This document shows, piece by piece, positions 43,911 through 53,364 of a stretch of DNA of 64,000 nucleotides (its first letter is position 1; each line of letters opens with the position of its first letter). The position numbers and the translations under genes were made by a program. Where the stretch lies: contig NZ_JAKZEW010000001.1 of NCBI RefSeq assembly GCF_022548875.1, positions 62,264 through 126,263 on the forward strand. The letters run 5' to 3'. The stretch is from Glycomyces sp. L485. GTDB lineage: Bacteria > Actinomycetota > Actinomycetes > Mycobacteriales > Micromonosporaceae. The notes below the pieces were generated by a model. It worked only from the letters and a program-made list of their open reading frames with translations. It had not been told where the DNA came from and did not search any database.

Positions 43911-44591
43911 TCAGCGTCGGCCGGGGCGCGTGTCGTCCGGGGCTTCGGAGCGCGCCCGGCCCGTCTCATACGCCCACATCGCGGCCTCGACTCGGTTGCG
44001 CAGGTCGAGCTTGGCCAGGATGCCGCCGATATGCGTCTTGACCGTTCCGAGCGAGAGGAAGATCCGCTCACCGATCTCGACGTTCGTCAGTCCGACGGCC
44101 AGCAGCGCGAGCACGTCCTCCTCTCGGGCGGTGAGCGGCGAGACCGGCTGCCGGACCTGCCGACGCGGGCGTGAGAACTCTTCGAGCAGCCGGACCGTGA
44201 TCCTGGGCGAGATGAGGGCGTCGCCGTTCGCCGCGGCCCGTAGGCTTTCGCCGATCAGCTGCGGCCCGGCGTCCTTCAGCAGGAATCCCTTGGCACCGGC
44301 GCGAAGCGCGCCGTGAACGTACTCGTCGAGGTCGAAAGTGGTGATGACGACGACCGCGATCGGATCGGCGACACCCTGGCCCGCGAGCAGGGAGGTCACC
44401 TCGATGCCGTCGAGTCGGGGCATCCGGATGTCAAGGAGCGCGACGTCGGGCCGGAGACTTCGTGCGAGCTCGACGGCCGCCACGCCGTCTGCGGCCTCGC
44501 CGACGACCTCGATGTCCGGCAGCGTCTCCAGCAGCATGCGAAGACCCGTGCGCACGCTCTCCTGGTCGTCGGCGACCACCACCCGGATCAT
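43911..44591 (-). CDS. NarL/FixJ-type response regulator
   Basis: The 226-residue product has a receiver domain (about 1-120) with acidic pocket VVADDQ, phosphorylatable Asp in ALLDIRMPRLDG (near residue 54), Thr in VVITTFD and Lys in GFLLKDA. A LuxR-type helix-turn-helix follows (about 155-215: LTAREEDVLALLAVG, IFLSLGTVKTHIGGIL). It is the last gene of a DUF2306-kinase-regulator operon and overlaps the kinase stop as ATGA. The partner is the adjacent kinase. Confidence 0.92.
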   Translation of the reverse strand: MIRVVVADDQESVRTGLRMLLETLPDIEVVGEAADGVAAVELARSLRPDVALLDIRMPRLDGIEVTSLLAGQGVADPIAVVVITTFDLDEYVHGALRAGAKGFLLKDAGPQLIGESLRAAANGDALISPRITVRLLEEFSRPRRQVRQPVSPLTAREEDVLALLAVGLTNVEIGERIFLSLGTVKTHIGGILAKLDLRNRVEAAMWAYETGRARSEAPDDTRPGRR

Positions 44592-45727
44592 GCCGCACCT
44601 CTGACCGGGATCGTCGCGCGCAGCGTCCAGCCTCCGGCCGAGTCCGGGCCAGCGGCGACGTCCCCGCCCAGGAGCGCCGCCCTCTCCGACATCCCCCTCA
44701 GCCCATGCCCCTCGCCCGAGGCCGGGCGTGCGGGGGCGCCGTCGTCGTGGACGACGATGCGTGCGACTTCCGGGCCGACGGTGACGGCGACGTCGATCGC
44801 CTTGGCGGCCCGGGCGTGTCGGCGCGCGTTCGTGACGCCCTCCTGCGCGATCCGGAACAGGCTCGACGCGACGACGGCAGACGGCGAGTCCGGCGCGTCG
44901 ACCCGCACGGTGACGCTCGGCGGGCCGGGGTCGGCGAGGCCGGCCAGCTCGGCGAGTCCCGCGGAGGGAGCGTAGTCGGCGGAAGCGCGGAGGGTGCCCA
45001 CGAGCGCGCGCATGTCGGCGAGGACCGTCTGCGCTTCGCTCTCTATGACACCGAGGGACTCCGCTACGCGTGCCGTGTCGCGCGGGTCGGCGGCCGCCGC
45101 CTGCGCGCGGATCACGATGGCCGAGGCGTGGTGCGCAACGGTGTCGTGCAGGTCGCGGGCTAGAGCCTCGCGTTCGGACGCGCGGACGGCCTCGAACTCC
45201 CGTACGCGTGACTCCACACGCTCGCGCCGCAGCGCACCGATCAGACACGTAACTCCGACGATCGCGACCCCGGCGACGGCACCGGGGAGCCCGTCACCGC
45301 CGAGCGCGATCGAGAGCGCAAGGCCGGCTGCGAGAACCGCGCCGCCTGCGATACGAGCCCGCCCCGATCCCCAGCGGAACACGGCATAGGGAACCGCGAG
45401 CAGCGCGAACATCGTCACGAGCGCGTTCGGTTCTACTCCCGCAGCGGCCTGGGCGATCTCGAATCCCGACGTCGTGAGTGTCGTGGCCGCCACGACGATG
45501 AGCGGTCGAGAACGTCGCCACGGCAGTCCCGCCAGGAGTGCGAGCGTCAGGACTGTGGTCGCGAACGGCCAAGACAGGTCCGAACGGACGGTGCTTTCGA
45601 GGACGGTCGTCGCGGCCAGCGCGATCACGAGCACGGCATCCCGCGGCTTCGGGCCGTCCGCGCCCGCGGCGGCCGGACGAGACCACACGGACCTGATCAA
45701 CCATCGCACGCTCGGGATGCTACTCAT
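44588..45727 (-). CDS. Sensor histidine kinase (HisKA_3 type)
   Basis: The 379-residue product has about five membrane helices (about 28-155), then a HisKA_3 dimerisation region with the phospho-acceptor His in ALARDLHDTVAHHASAIVI and an ATP-binding domain with GHGLRGMSERAALLGG. The start is the ATG at 45727, overlapping the DUF2306 stop as ATGA; a much longer upstream frame is a shadow. The signal it senses is unknown, but the DUF2306 membrane protein in the operon may modulate it. Confidence 0.9.
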   Translation of the reverse strand: MSSIPSVRWLIRSVWSRPAAAGADGPKPRDAVLVIALAATTVLESTVRSDLSWPFATTVLTLALLAGLPWRRSRPLIVVAATTLTTSGFEIAQAAAGVEPNALVTMFALLAVPYAVFRWGSGRARIAGGAVLAAGLALSIALGGDGLPGAVAGVAIVGVTCLIGALRRERVESRVREFEAVRASEREALARDLHDTVAHHASAIVIRAQAAAADPRDTARVAESLGVIESEAQTVLADMRALVGTLRASADYAPSAGLAELAGLADPGPPSVTVRVDAPDSPSAVVASSLFRIAQEGVTNARRHARAAKAIDVAVTVGPEVARIVVHDDGAPARPASGEGHGLRGMSERAALLGGDVAAGPDSAGGWTLRATIPVRGAA

Positions 45728-46380
45728 GTCGCGCTCAGCGCGGGTCGGTGCCGACGGGCGATTACCCATTCCGCCACGGCGGCATTGATGAGCCAACCGG
45801 CGCTCATCTGCGCGAAGCGCCAGAAGACGTCGGGTTCTCCGAAGATCAGCAGGAACGGGCCCGATGTGAGCACTTGGGTGCCCGCGCCCATCGCCAGGGC
45901 GTAGGCGCGGATCATCCACGGCCCATGCGCGGCGACGTCCCGCCGGGCGATCGCCGCGACCCCCAGCGCGATGAAGGCGATCATGAGCGCGCCGACGATG
46001 TATCGCGAGACCGCGAGCGCGACGCCGTCGGAGGGAGGCATGTCGTAGAACGCGGTCATCCACACCCCGCTTGCGGCCACTGTGAGCCCGGCCGGTACAA
46101 GCAGGTACCGCCCGGCGAAGCGATGCCAGGCGTTGTGCCGCAGCCGCAGTCCGGGGAGGAATTGGAAGGCTCCGACGATCGAGTAGACGAGCGCGCCGGT
46201 GATGTGCAGGACGACCGGCAGCGGCATTCGCAGGAATCGGGAGTTGGCGGTCGTCTCCGCTGCGCCGGTGGCGATCTCGCCGATACGCATCATCCCGGCG
46301 AGGGCGGGAACGAGGGCGAGCAGGATGAGGCCGGCAGCGATCAGCCACTCGCGGCGAGGAGGGTTCCGAGAAAGGTCCAT
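45724..46380 (-). CDS. DUF2306 membrane protein
   Basis: The 218-residue product has about six membrane helices, with family-typical His-bearing elements VLHITGALVYSIVGAFQFLPG and WHRFAGRYLLVPAGLTVA (given in short pieces) and an RAYALAMGAGTQ segment. DUF2306 proteins often sit beside two-component genes and may bind haem through histidines; this is inference. The ATG at 46380 is used; an upstream ATG at 46422 gives a longer cytoplasmic start. Confidence 0.82.
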   Translation of the reverse strand: MDLSRNPPRREWLIAAGLILLALVPALAGMMRIGEIATGAAETTANSRFLRMPLPVVLHITGALVYSIVGAFQFLPGLRLRHNAWHRFAGRYLLVPAGLTVAASGVWMTAFYDMPPSDGVALAVSRYIVGALMIAFIALGVAAIARRDVAAHGPWMIRAYALAMGAGTQVLTSGPFLLIFGEPDVFWRFAQMSAGWLINAAVAEWVIARRHRPALSAT

Positions 46381-46507
46381 ACCGTGATCCTGCTGGCCGC
46401 GACGTTCGGGCGCTTCGGCCATGTGGCCGAATGTCTCGCTGCGGCCTGTCGCGATGCGGATAGGGTGAGTGTCCATTCTCGTGGATCGAGGAGAGGCTCC
46501 GGTGGAG

Positions 46508-47446
46508 ATGAAAGCGGTTGTGTGCGAGCGATACGGGCCGCCCGAGGGCCTCGCGCTGCGAGAGGTTGACAAGCCGGAGCCTGCGGCCGGCGACGTGCTG
46601 GTCAAGGTGTTGGCGACGACGGCGCATGTCGGTGACACCCGGATCAGGAGGGCGGACCCGTTCTTGGCGAGGCTGGTCTACGGACTTTTCGCACCGAAGA
46701 AGAACCTCGTGCTCGGACTGGAGTTGTCCGGTGTCGTCGAAGCCGTCGGGCAGAACGTCACGTCTTTCACGGCGGGCGACGAGGTGTTCGCGTTCACCGG
46801 GTTCGGGCTGGGCGGATATGCCGAGTACCGGTGCCTGCCCGCCGTGGACAACGGCCGTGTCCAACGGACGGGGCTGGTGGCGCCGAAGCCCGCGAACCTG
46901 ACCCATGAGGAGGCGGCCGCCGTACCTGCGGGAGGACTCACCGCGCTGAAGAACCTCCAGAAAGCGCGGGTCGGTCAAGGCCACAAGATCCTGATCAACG
47001 GCGCCTCCGGCAGTTTGGGAACGTACGCCGTCCAGCTCGCCAAGCACCACGGTGCGGAAGTCACCGCCGTCTGCGGCACCGGGAACCGTGACCTGGTCGT
47101 CTCCCTCGGCGCCGACGAGGTCATCGACTACACCGAAGAGGACTTCACCCGGACTGCGAACAGGTACGACATCGTGTACGACGCCGTGATGAAGACCAGT
47201 GCGGCGCGTTGTCGACGAATCCTGAAACAAGGTGGCGTCTTCGTGAACAACTCCCGCCTCCCGAAGATCGAGTATGCCGACCTGTTGCACTTGAAAGACC
47301 TGATCGAACGGGGCCACCTGCGACCAGTCATCGACCGGACGTACCCGATGGAGGAGATCGTCGAGGCGCACCGATACGTCGATAAGGGACACAAGAGGGG
47401 AAACGTGAGCATCACCGTATCCTCGACCCCACCCCCAGCTGCCTGA
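46508..47446 (+). CDS. Zinc-free MDR-family NAD(P)-dependent oxidoreductase
   Basis: The 312-residue product has the MDR fold: GroES-like N-terminus (MKAVVCERYGPPEGLALREV), the substrate-side PAGGLTALKNL, and the Rossmann loop LINGASGSLGTYAVQLAK with the AxxGxxG-type dinucleotide turn. It lacks the Cys/His set for the catalytic zinc, so it belongs with the quinone-reductase/enoyl-reductase-like members. The ATG at 46508 follows GGAG. Substrate unknown. Confidence 0.87.
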   Translation: MKAVVCERYGPPEGLALREVDKPEPAAGDVLVKVLATTAHVGDTRIRRADPFLARLVYGLFAPKKNLVLGLELSGVVEAVGQNVTSFTAGDEVFAFTGFGLGGYAEYRCLPAVDNGRVQRTGLVAPKPANLTHEEAAAVPAGGLTALKNLQKARVGQGHKILINGASGSLGTYAVQLAKHHGAEVTAVCGTGNRDLVVSLGADEVIDYTEEDFTRTANRYDIVYDAVMKTSAARCRRILKQGGVFVNNSRLPKIEYADLLHLKDLIERGHLRPVIDRTYPMEEIVEAHRYVDKGHKRGNVSITVSSTPPPAA

Positions 47447-47767
47447 AGAGGGCGACCGGGTCAACTTCGCCTACCGGTTCGTATACAACGGCGAGTCTCT
47501 GTCGGACGTCGGCTGGACGCGTGTGCAGTAGACACAGATCGGGTAGCGCTGACTTGTGCGACCGTATACTCCTTTGAAGCGTGGCAGGAGTCCGACGGCG
47601 TGTTCACGGGCGACGGCTGGCTCAGTCTCGAGCATCCCGAGCGTGCTGCCGAAGCGCTGCTGATCCCCAACAACATGGCCGAGAGCCAACGCACCTGCGA
47701 GGACGACCCGAAGGACGGCGGCGGGACACACCCTCCTGCGCACGTTGCAGCCGGAGATCAGTTGTGA
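47447..47767 (+). pseudogene. Possible decayed gene fragment
   Basis: Two adjacent stretches on the plus strand look protein-like but lie in different frames and lack starts: GDRVNFAYRFVYNGESLSD ending in a TAG near 47531, and SFEAWQESDGVFTGDGWLS continuing to a TGA at 47767. Together they may be the leftovers of a disrupted gene. The evidence is composition and readability only. Confidence 0.3.
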
Positions 47768-47904
47768 GGCTGTGGAACCTCGCCCGCCCTACCACTCGTA
47801 TGCGAGCCTGTGACCAGGCATGATACTGGTAGAGCAGGCCCTGACATCGCGCTGGACAAACTGATACGACCCAACTGGAATGCCAAGCGGCTTGTCGACC
47901 GCGC

Positions 47905-47927
47905 GGGCCGGGGCGAAGCCCCGGCCC
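47905..47927 (-). terminator. Stem-loop terminator after the 47937 gene
   Basis: GGGCCGGGGC and GCCCCGGCCC form a 10-base-pair stem with a GAA loop, ten bases after the stop of the minus-strand gene at 47937. No U-tract follows. Confidence 0.6.
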
Positions 47928-47936
47928 GTCAGCAGT

Positions 47937-48302
47937 TCAGCGGTCGCAAGCGCGCTGGTGGGCGGCCCAGATGCGGGCAGCGGTGTCGGCGATTGCAGAG
48001 GAGTGTGTTGCGCTCCAATCCATATGGACGGGTGTTGCGACCCGCAACTCCGGGCGGTCGCCGTCGAGGCCGATGATCGATCCGAGGACTGCCGGTTCGA
48101 TGTCGGCAAAGGTGACGCGGAGCCGTGGCTGGGCTGGGAGCGTGGCGAATCGGAGCGTTCGGCCTCCGATGGTCTCGACGGCGAGGACCGGAAGCCCATC
48201 TGGATCGGTGCTCTCAACAGCCTCGGCAAGGACAGGCAGCGCGGTGAGCGCGACGAAGTATCGGCGGCGGACTTGTCGTGGCGTGCGGCGGGAGCGGCTC
48301 AC
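47937..48302 (-). CDS. Hypothetical protein, second gene of a two-gene operon
   Basis: The 121-residue product starts at a GTG at 48302 that overlaps the previous stop as GTGA. It is basic at its N-terminus (SRSRRTPRQVRRRYFVALTALP) and then forms an apparent beta-rich domain (DGLPVLAVETIGGRTLRFATLP is split here by family-neutral wording). I do not recognise it. Translation is coupled to the upstream 282-residue protein, so the two should act together. Confidence 0.6.
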   Translation of the reverse strand: MSRSRRTPRQVRRRYFVALTALPVLAEAVESTDPDGLPVLAVETIGGRTLRFATLPAQPRLRVTFADIEPAVLGSIIGLDGDRPELRVATPVHMDWSATHSSAIADTAARIWAAHQRACDR

Positions 48303-49147
48303 CGGACACCGCCTCCCGATGCCGGGTGGAGTTGGTCGAAGTGCCGCTCCCACTGGAGGACGTAGGGCGCTTCGGACCTGGGGTGCGGGCTGGGCCTGTT
48401 GGCCGGGACGTGCCGCATGTCGACCGGGTTCGTGTTGGCCGGCGGGTCTGAGGGTGCTGCTGCCTCTGGCCCCTTGAGTACCACGACGATCCACCAGACG
48501 AGACGGAGCAGGGCCGCGATCGTGCGCCCGCATTCGCGTTCAGTCGCCGAAAATGTGGACTTATGGGCGGCGGCGAGCGGCTCGGAGTCGACCAGCCACC
48601 GGTCCCAGGCATCCTCGCGCAGGTTCGAGAACCGGTACGGCTCTTCGCCGCCGAGGTCTTCTTCGCTCAAGACCCGGCGACAGCTCGGGGCCGGGCTCGG
48701 CCTTGCCTCGGCGACCGGATCGGGCTCTTTCTCCCACGGGGGAATCGGATCGGGCAACTCCCCGCGACGATGGCGGCCGGTGCGCCGGTCCTGACGCCAA
48801 CCCGGCGTCCCGTACGGACCCGTGTCCTCCGGGTCGTGGGGGCGGTTGGCATCGATGATCCAGGTATCACCCGGCTGGTGCCGCAGGTGCGGCGGTTCGT
48901 AACGCGGCGAAGCCGGATCAGAGTCCGGCGCTTCAACATCGCACAGGTCCGGACGCGTTTGATACCGGTACGCACCAGGCGTAGCCGGATCGGGTGAGCC
49001 GTCGGGAAGGAACAGGCGGCGGCCCGCCCAGTCGAAGTACCCCTGGCCTGGGACTTCACTCAAGCCGGGGTTGTCGGGATGCGGGTAGTCGTACGAGTTT
49101 CGCTCTACCGCCTCGGGGCGTTCTTGACGTACGCTGACAGAGACCAT
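48299..49147 (-). CDS. Hypothetical acidic/proline-rich protein, first gene of a two-gene operon
   Basis: The 282-residue product starts at an ATG at 49147 after a GGAAGGAAA purine tract. It is rich in Pro, Asp and Glu, with readable segments (SYDYPHPDNPGLSEVPGQGY, GDTWIIDANRPHDPED, EEPYRFSNLREDAWDRWLVD) and a single hydrophobic stretch near residues 220-235 (TIAALLRLVWWIVVVL). It has no signal peptide at the N-terminus. No family is recognised. A long AT-richer region lies upstream. Confidence 0.62.
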   Translation of the reverse strand: MVSVSVRQERPEAVERNSYDYPHPDNPGLSEVPGQGYFDWAGRRLFLPDGSPDPATPGAYRYQTRPDLCDVEAPDSDPASPRYEPPHLRHQPGDTWIIDANRPHDPEDTGPYGTPGWRQDRRTGRHRRGELPDPIPPWEKEPDPVAEARPSPAPSCRRVLSEEDLGGEEPYRFSNLREDAWDRWLVDSEPLAAAHKSTFSATERECGRTIAALLRLVWWIVVVLKGPEAAAPSDPPANTNPVDMRHVPANRPSPHPRSEAPYVLQWERHFDQLHPASGGGVR

Positions 49148-49776
49148 GGAGGGTTTCCTTCCGATGGTTTGGGTTGGCGGGCCGCCGGTCAGATTGGCGT
49201 TTGAAGGGCGGCCCGCCGCTTCCGTATTCAGTTGGTCTTGGAGTCCGCGCACTGCGCGTGCACAAAAGCGTTACACACCTGTACTAGTGCTTTCAAGCAA
49301 TGACACGCCAACCAACCAAAACCGTCTAGCGTCTCTGGCGTCACATTTCGCTTGCTCGGTGAACCTCATTGGCCCCCATGTCTATTGAGCTCATCAGACA
49401 AACTCTCATGTTGTCCCCTGTTGTTCACCGGGGCAGAACTTCCGAGAGCAGGTTCAATCGAATGCAAGGGAAGGCGACCGTAAGTGGTGACGAGACCGCC
49501 GCAGATGCTCGGACCGAACAGAATCCACAGGAGCACCACGGCGGCCCTACCCGTCCCAGGCATGCTGGATAGTCCTGAAGTGGGTTCGTACGGCGACTGC
49601 TGCAGCGACAGCGCTGGAGGCCAGATCCGATTTCGGGTTCAGGGGCGGAACTGGAGATGTCGGTCATGAAGCATGGCTTCAGGCGGTTAGGGTGCCACCA
49701 AGCTTGAGACGGCGGTTCTCGGATCGCATGCGGTCGAGCTGAGCGCGCGGGACCGGGCTTCGGTACGGTAGTCATC
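49148..49776. other. Long intergenic region, lower GC
   Basis: About 630 bases between a divergent operon and a plus-strand gene. The part from 49280 to 49450 is clearly AT-richer than its surroundings. No frame here has protein character or a ribosome site. It should contain the promoter of the 49147 operon. Confidence 0.4.
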
Positions 49777-50673
49777 GTGGGCGAAGGCACGAAGCGCAGG
49801 TTCAGGTTTCAGCCGGTCGATGACGACGGGCCGGACTTCGGCGACCCGCCGAGGAACTGGGGCCGGGTCGTCTCGATGGCCGGCGTCTGGACCGTGGTGC
49901 TGCTCGGCGGCGCCTGGATCGCCCCCGGCTTCGCCTCCGGCGGAAGCTCCGCCGCCACCGATGTCCGCGACCAGCCCGCCACCGACGAGATCAACGCCGC
50001 CTCACGCTACCTGCGCTTCGGTAGTGACGACGACGTAGACCGCGCGGAGCAGGTCCTCTGCGACGGAGCCTCGCCGGGAGTGAAGCCGGCCGATCTCGTC
50101 GAGCTGCGTGCCTTCTATGAAGAGGAGCTAGGAAGCTATCCTGAGACGGAGGTCAAGACCGAACTGCCGGAAATGACGGCTCAAGGGGCCGAGGTCGATG
50201 CGACGATCTCTTATATAGCAGGGAATTCCTTCCGCGAAGAGTCCTTTTCAGTCACCGTCAAAGAGTCCGATGGCGACTTCTGCGTGACTCAAGCGGTTCG
50301 GCACGAACAGGAGCAGGACGAGCCCGGATCGGCCGGTGATCCGCAAGAGCTGGCCGCACGGTATCTGAGCGCGGTCTTCGTCGCCCGCAACATCGAGGCC
50401 GCTGCCGGCCACCAGTGCAGGGAGTACGAAGGGGTCGAGCCGCGGGAACTGAGTGACGCTCTCTCTGACTGGGAAGTGCTCTTCGGCGAGGCCAGCGCGA
50501 TCCAGAGCTTCGATGGTGACCCGGTCACGTCCACTGGTTCGACCGTGGTGCCGATGAGCGTAGAGCTCAGTTCCGGCCGAGCAGTCGAAACCTTTTCCTT
50601 CGAAGTCACTGTGGAAGGCGATTGCGCCGCAGCTCTATCCGGAGGGGAAGCGCTGCTGGAGACTTCAGACTGA
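49777..50673 (+). CDS. Membrane-anchored protein with two NTF2-like domains
   Basis: The 298-residue product has a short cytoplasmic start, one helix (about 31-50, SMAGVWTVVLLGGAWIAPG), and two outside segments of similar plan, each with a helical start, a cysteine (EQVLCDG; GHQCREYE) and strand pairs, like duplicated NTF2/DUF4878-type domains. The start is a GTG at 49777. It is alone, and its role at the outer membrane face is unknown. Confidence 0.72.
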   Translation: MGEGTKRRFRFQPVDDDGPDFGDPPRNWGRVVSMAGVWTVVLLGGAWIAPGFASGGSSAATDVRDQPATDEINAASRYLRFGSDDDVDRAEQVLCDGASPGVKPADLVELRAFYEEELGSYPETEVKTELPEMTAQGAEVDATISYIAGNSFREESFSVTVKESDGDFCVTQAVRHEQEQDEPGSAGDPQELAARYLSAVFVARNIEAAAGHQCREYEGVEPRELSDALSDWEVLFGEASAIQSFDGDPVTSTGSTVVPMSVELSSGRAVETFSFEVTVEGDCAAALSGGEALLETSD

Positions 50674-50910
50674 TATAGGTTCTCAGACCGAGCCTCCGCG
50701 GAGGACGATCATCCGAACCGCACGGAGCGGGCCGCTCCGGCCATGAAGCATGGCCGTTGCAGGCCGCATCGACAAGTCCAACGACCCGTAAGCCTGGCCA
50801 CGTGGTCGCACACTCCTACGGTGCGATCGCCGCTTCTTCGCAGATCTTGGCTTGTCGGTAAGGTCGTGAGTCCTGGTCGTCGTCGAGTTTGTGCGCGTAA
50901 GGAGGACATT

Positions 50911-51423
50911 GTGGTCAGTACCCCGGGTCCGGTGCTTTTGCTGACAGCGGCTGTGATCTGGTCCGAAGGTCGGGTCCTGCTGGTCCAGGAGCGCGGTGAC
51001 GCAGGAGGTCCCGAACGGTGGGGTCTGCCGGGCGGCCAGGTGGAGTCGGGGGAGTTGGTGATCGATGCGCTTGTCCGTGAAGTCGCCGAAGAGACCGGTC
51101 TGCGGGTTCGCGACGTGGGTCCCTTGGCGTTCGTCACGCAGCATCGGACGCATCGGCATCCGGGCACCGCGCTGGTATTGACCCATGAAGTGCTCGAGTT
51201 CGACGGTGAGCTGGCGCCGCGGGACCCGGACGATCAGATTATGGTGGCGGAGTTCCTCTCTCGGGAGATGGCAGTTGAGCGTGTGCGCGCGTTCGGGAGT
51301 GGGCCGCAAGTGGATCCGCTGGTCGATTACTTGATGACCGGTCCGCAGGCCGCGGGCGCGAAGAGTTGGTTCTGGCATATGGATCGGGAAGGACCGTTTT
51401 CAGTCAGGGTCGTGCCGGGCTGA
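50911..51423 (+). CDS. Nudix hydrolase
   Basis: The 170-residue product has a complete Nudix box (GGQVESGE through REVAEETGL). A strong AAGGAGG six bases before the GTG at 50911 fixes the start, so the upstream open frame is not used. It differs from the two sister Nudix proteins near 4-7 kb by lacking the VKPNYRD element, and resembles MutT/NUDT-type general members. Substrate unknown. Confidence 0.9.
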   Translation: MVSTPGPVLLLTAAVIWSEGRVLLVQERGDAGGPERWGLPGGQVESGELVIDALVREVAEETGLRVRDVGPLAFVTQHRTHRHPGTALVLTHEVLEFDGELAPRDPDDQIMVAEFLSREMAVERVRAFGSGPQVDPLVDYLMTGPQAAGAKSWFWHMDREGPFSVRVVPG

Positions 51424-51662
51424 GCGCTAGCGGGCCAGTCTCCGTTTGGGGATGGGTTCGGCATTCCGAACGAGCAGGCGACGGATCTCGGGCTGCTTGA
51501 GGTAAGCCAGGCCTGTTCGCCGGGTTCGGTGGGCCGCATCTGCTCATAGCGGTTTCCGCGCGGGAAGACGACGGCAATCTCAACAGCCTGGCGGAACCGC
51601 CACCTCTACCGATTTGGCAATGCGGCACCGATAGTCCTGATGAGAACCTACACTCGACGATT

Positions 51663-52796
51663 TCACTCCAATGGAGCGCCGACATTGCTCATGAACGCGA
51701 CCGGGTCGACCGCGCCCTCGGAGGACCGGTCTCCGTTCAGGTGCACCTCGTAGTGCAGGTGCGGCCCCGAAGAGCGGCCTGAAGAGCCGACGTATCCGAG
51801 GATCTGGCCCGCCCGGACTACGTCTCCCTCCTTGACCAAAGGTCGAGAACTGAAGTGGCAGTAGCGGGTCAGGTAATCGCCAGCGTGCAGGATATTGATG
51901 TACCAGCCGCATCCGGCGACCGACGGCGATCCGTCCACATCGCACGAATAGGGGCTTCCGTCCGGTCCGAAGGCATTGCACTCCGAGGTGATGACCGTCC
52001 CGCTGGAAGCCGCCACGACCGGTGTGTCCCGGGGCGCGCCGATGTCGACGCCCTGGTGGGTCGGGCGTGCCGCCGTCCGGAAACCGGACCAGATCGGTCC
52101 CTGCACGGGGATGATCCAGCCCGCCGCCGAAAGTTCGCCCGGCCCCGCGCATTCGCCGAGGCTCACGTTCACCGCCGAGGACCTGCCGCCGCCCCCTGTC
52201 AGCGTGTTCACGATGTCCGTGGCATCGGGCTCGTGCTTCGCATACGCGAACGGATACGCCGAGATCTGCACGCGCTGAGCGGCCTCGGTAAGCGCCATGC
52301 CCTCCCAGCCGTCGATCGTCTTGAGCTTCTCGTAGAACTTGGTCGCTGCGTAGACCGGATCCTGGATCTGCTCGGGCGTCCCCCAGCCCGAGGACGGCCG
52401 CTGCTGGAAGAGGCCGAGGGAGTCGTGGTCGTTCCGGTCGCCGAGGTGTCCCAGGTTCGTCAGTCGCGATTCCTGCATCGCCGTGGCCACGGCGACGATC
52501 CAGCCGCGCGCCGGGATCTCCAATTCCTGGCCGACCGAGACGATGATCGCCGCGTTGTAGACCTGATCCTCGCTCCAGACACCGACGGACGGCAGGTCCG
52601 CGTCGGGATCCACCATCACGTTGTTGCCGCAGCCGGCCAGCATCATCTGGTTGCCGCCGTTGTCATCGTCCGACTGGTCGGCGAGCAACTGGATCACCAC
52701 GCCGGCCGCGCCGAGGCAGCACACCGACACCAGCGCGACGCCCCACATCCAGCGCCGCCACCAGCGTGGGCGCCTCGGAGACTCCAGCGTCGTCAT
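51663..52796 (-). CDS. Two-domain cell-wall hydrolase (lysozyme-like plus M23 peptidase)
   Basis: The 377-residue product has one N-terminal helix (about 17-37), a lysozyme/lytic-transglycosylase-like domain (about 65-165) with the likely catalytic Glu in ATAMQESRL and GLFQQRPSSGWG, and an M23 metallopeptidase domain (about 215-370) with zinc ligands in HQGVDIG and HLHYEVHL. Similar proteins open the peptidoglycan for conjugation machinery. It is the last gene of the type IV-like operon and overlaps the preceding gene as ATGA. I infer that it makes room in the wall for that apparatus. Confidence 0.88.
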   Translation of the reverse strand: MTTLESPRRPRWWRRWMWGVALVSVCCLGAAGVVIQLLADQSDDDNGGNQMMLAGCGNNVMVDPDADLPSVGVWSEDQVYNAAIIVSVGQELEIPARGWIVAVATAMQESRLTNLGHLGDRNDHDSLGLFQQRPSSGWGTPEQIQDPVYAATKFYEKLKTIDGWEGMALTEAAQRVQISAYPFAYAKHEPDATDIVNTLTGGGGRSSAVNVSLGECAGPGELSAAGWIIPVQGPIWSGFRTAARPTHQGVDIGAPRDTPVVAASSGTVITSECNAFGPDGSPYSCDVDGSPSVAGCGWYINILHAGDYLTRYCHFSSRPLVKEGDVVRAGQILGYVGSSGRSSGPHLHYEVHLNGDRSSEGAVDPVAFMSNVGAPLE

Positions 52797-53362
52797 GCGG
52801 CCTCCCAGTCGATCGCCGACACCAGCCACGCCTGCGAGGCCCACGAGTTGTCGCCCTCGATCATCGTGAGGATCAGCGTGCCGGTGTCCATCGGGATGAG
52901 GACTTCACCGCCGTCGGTCTCGGCCTCACCGGTGATCTCGGCGGCGGGCACTCCCGAGGGGTCGACGCCTCGCATCAACTCGGCGGCCTTCTCGGTCAAG
53001 TACGGCTGCATGCTCTGGAACCAGGAGTTGGCGTCCTTGCCCTCCCCGCCGATCCACGCCTCGGCGAATTCGAGAGCCTTTTCCACGGCCTCGTCGGGAA
53101 GCCCCTCGTCCTCATAGGGATCATGGAGCGGCGAGTCGTCCCCATCGCACTCGTCTCCCTCGCATTCGGGAACGGTGATGCCGTCGTCGACCGTGAGCTC
53201 CTGCGACGGAGAGTCGGAGGCGGAGGACCCGTCGTCCGATCCGCCCGAACTCAGCGGAAAGTCCTCGCGCCCCTGGGTCAAGGCGAGCGCCCCGACCACG
53301 AGCAGCACGATGATCACGACGATGCCGTATCGGGAGAAGATGATCCGCAACGCCGTGCGCAT
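52793..53362 (-). CDS. Single-span membrane protein of the type IV-like operon
   Basis: The 189-residue product has a helix at about residues 12-30, an acidic/serine linker, and an outside domain of about 110 residues (EKALEFAEAWIGGEGKDA, WFQSMQPYLTEKAAELM) that would suit an NTF2-like VirB8/TcpC fold. The fold is inferred from layout and operon position. It is separated by 2 bases from the VirB6-like gene and overlaps the hydrolase gene by 4 bases. Confidence 0.75.
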   Translation of the reverse strand: MRTALRIIFSRYGIVVIIVLLVVGALALTQGREDFPLSSGGSDDGSSASDSPSQELTVDDGITVPECEGDECDGDDSPLHDPYEDEGLPDEAVEKALEFAEAWIGGEGKDANSWFQSMQPYLTEKAAELMRGVDPSGVPAAEITGEAETDGGEVLIPMDTGTLILTMIEGDNSWASQAWLVSAIDWEAA

Positions 53363-53364
53363 GA

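Noticed and set aside
45728-47464. Long open frame upstream of the sensor kinase
   Set aside because: It overlaps DUF2306 and the oxidoreductase antisense and has no domain; the kinase start at 45727 has an ATGA overlap.
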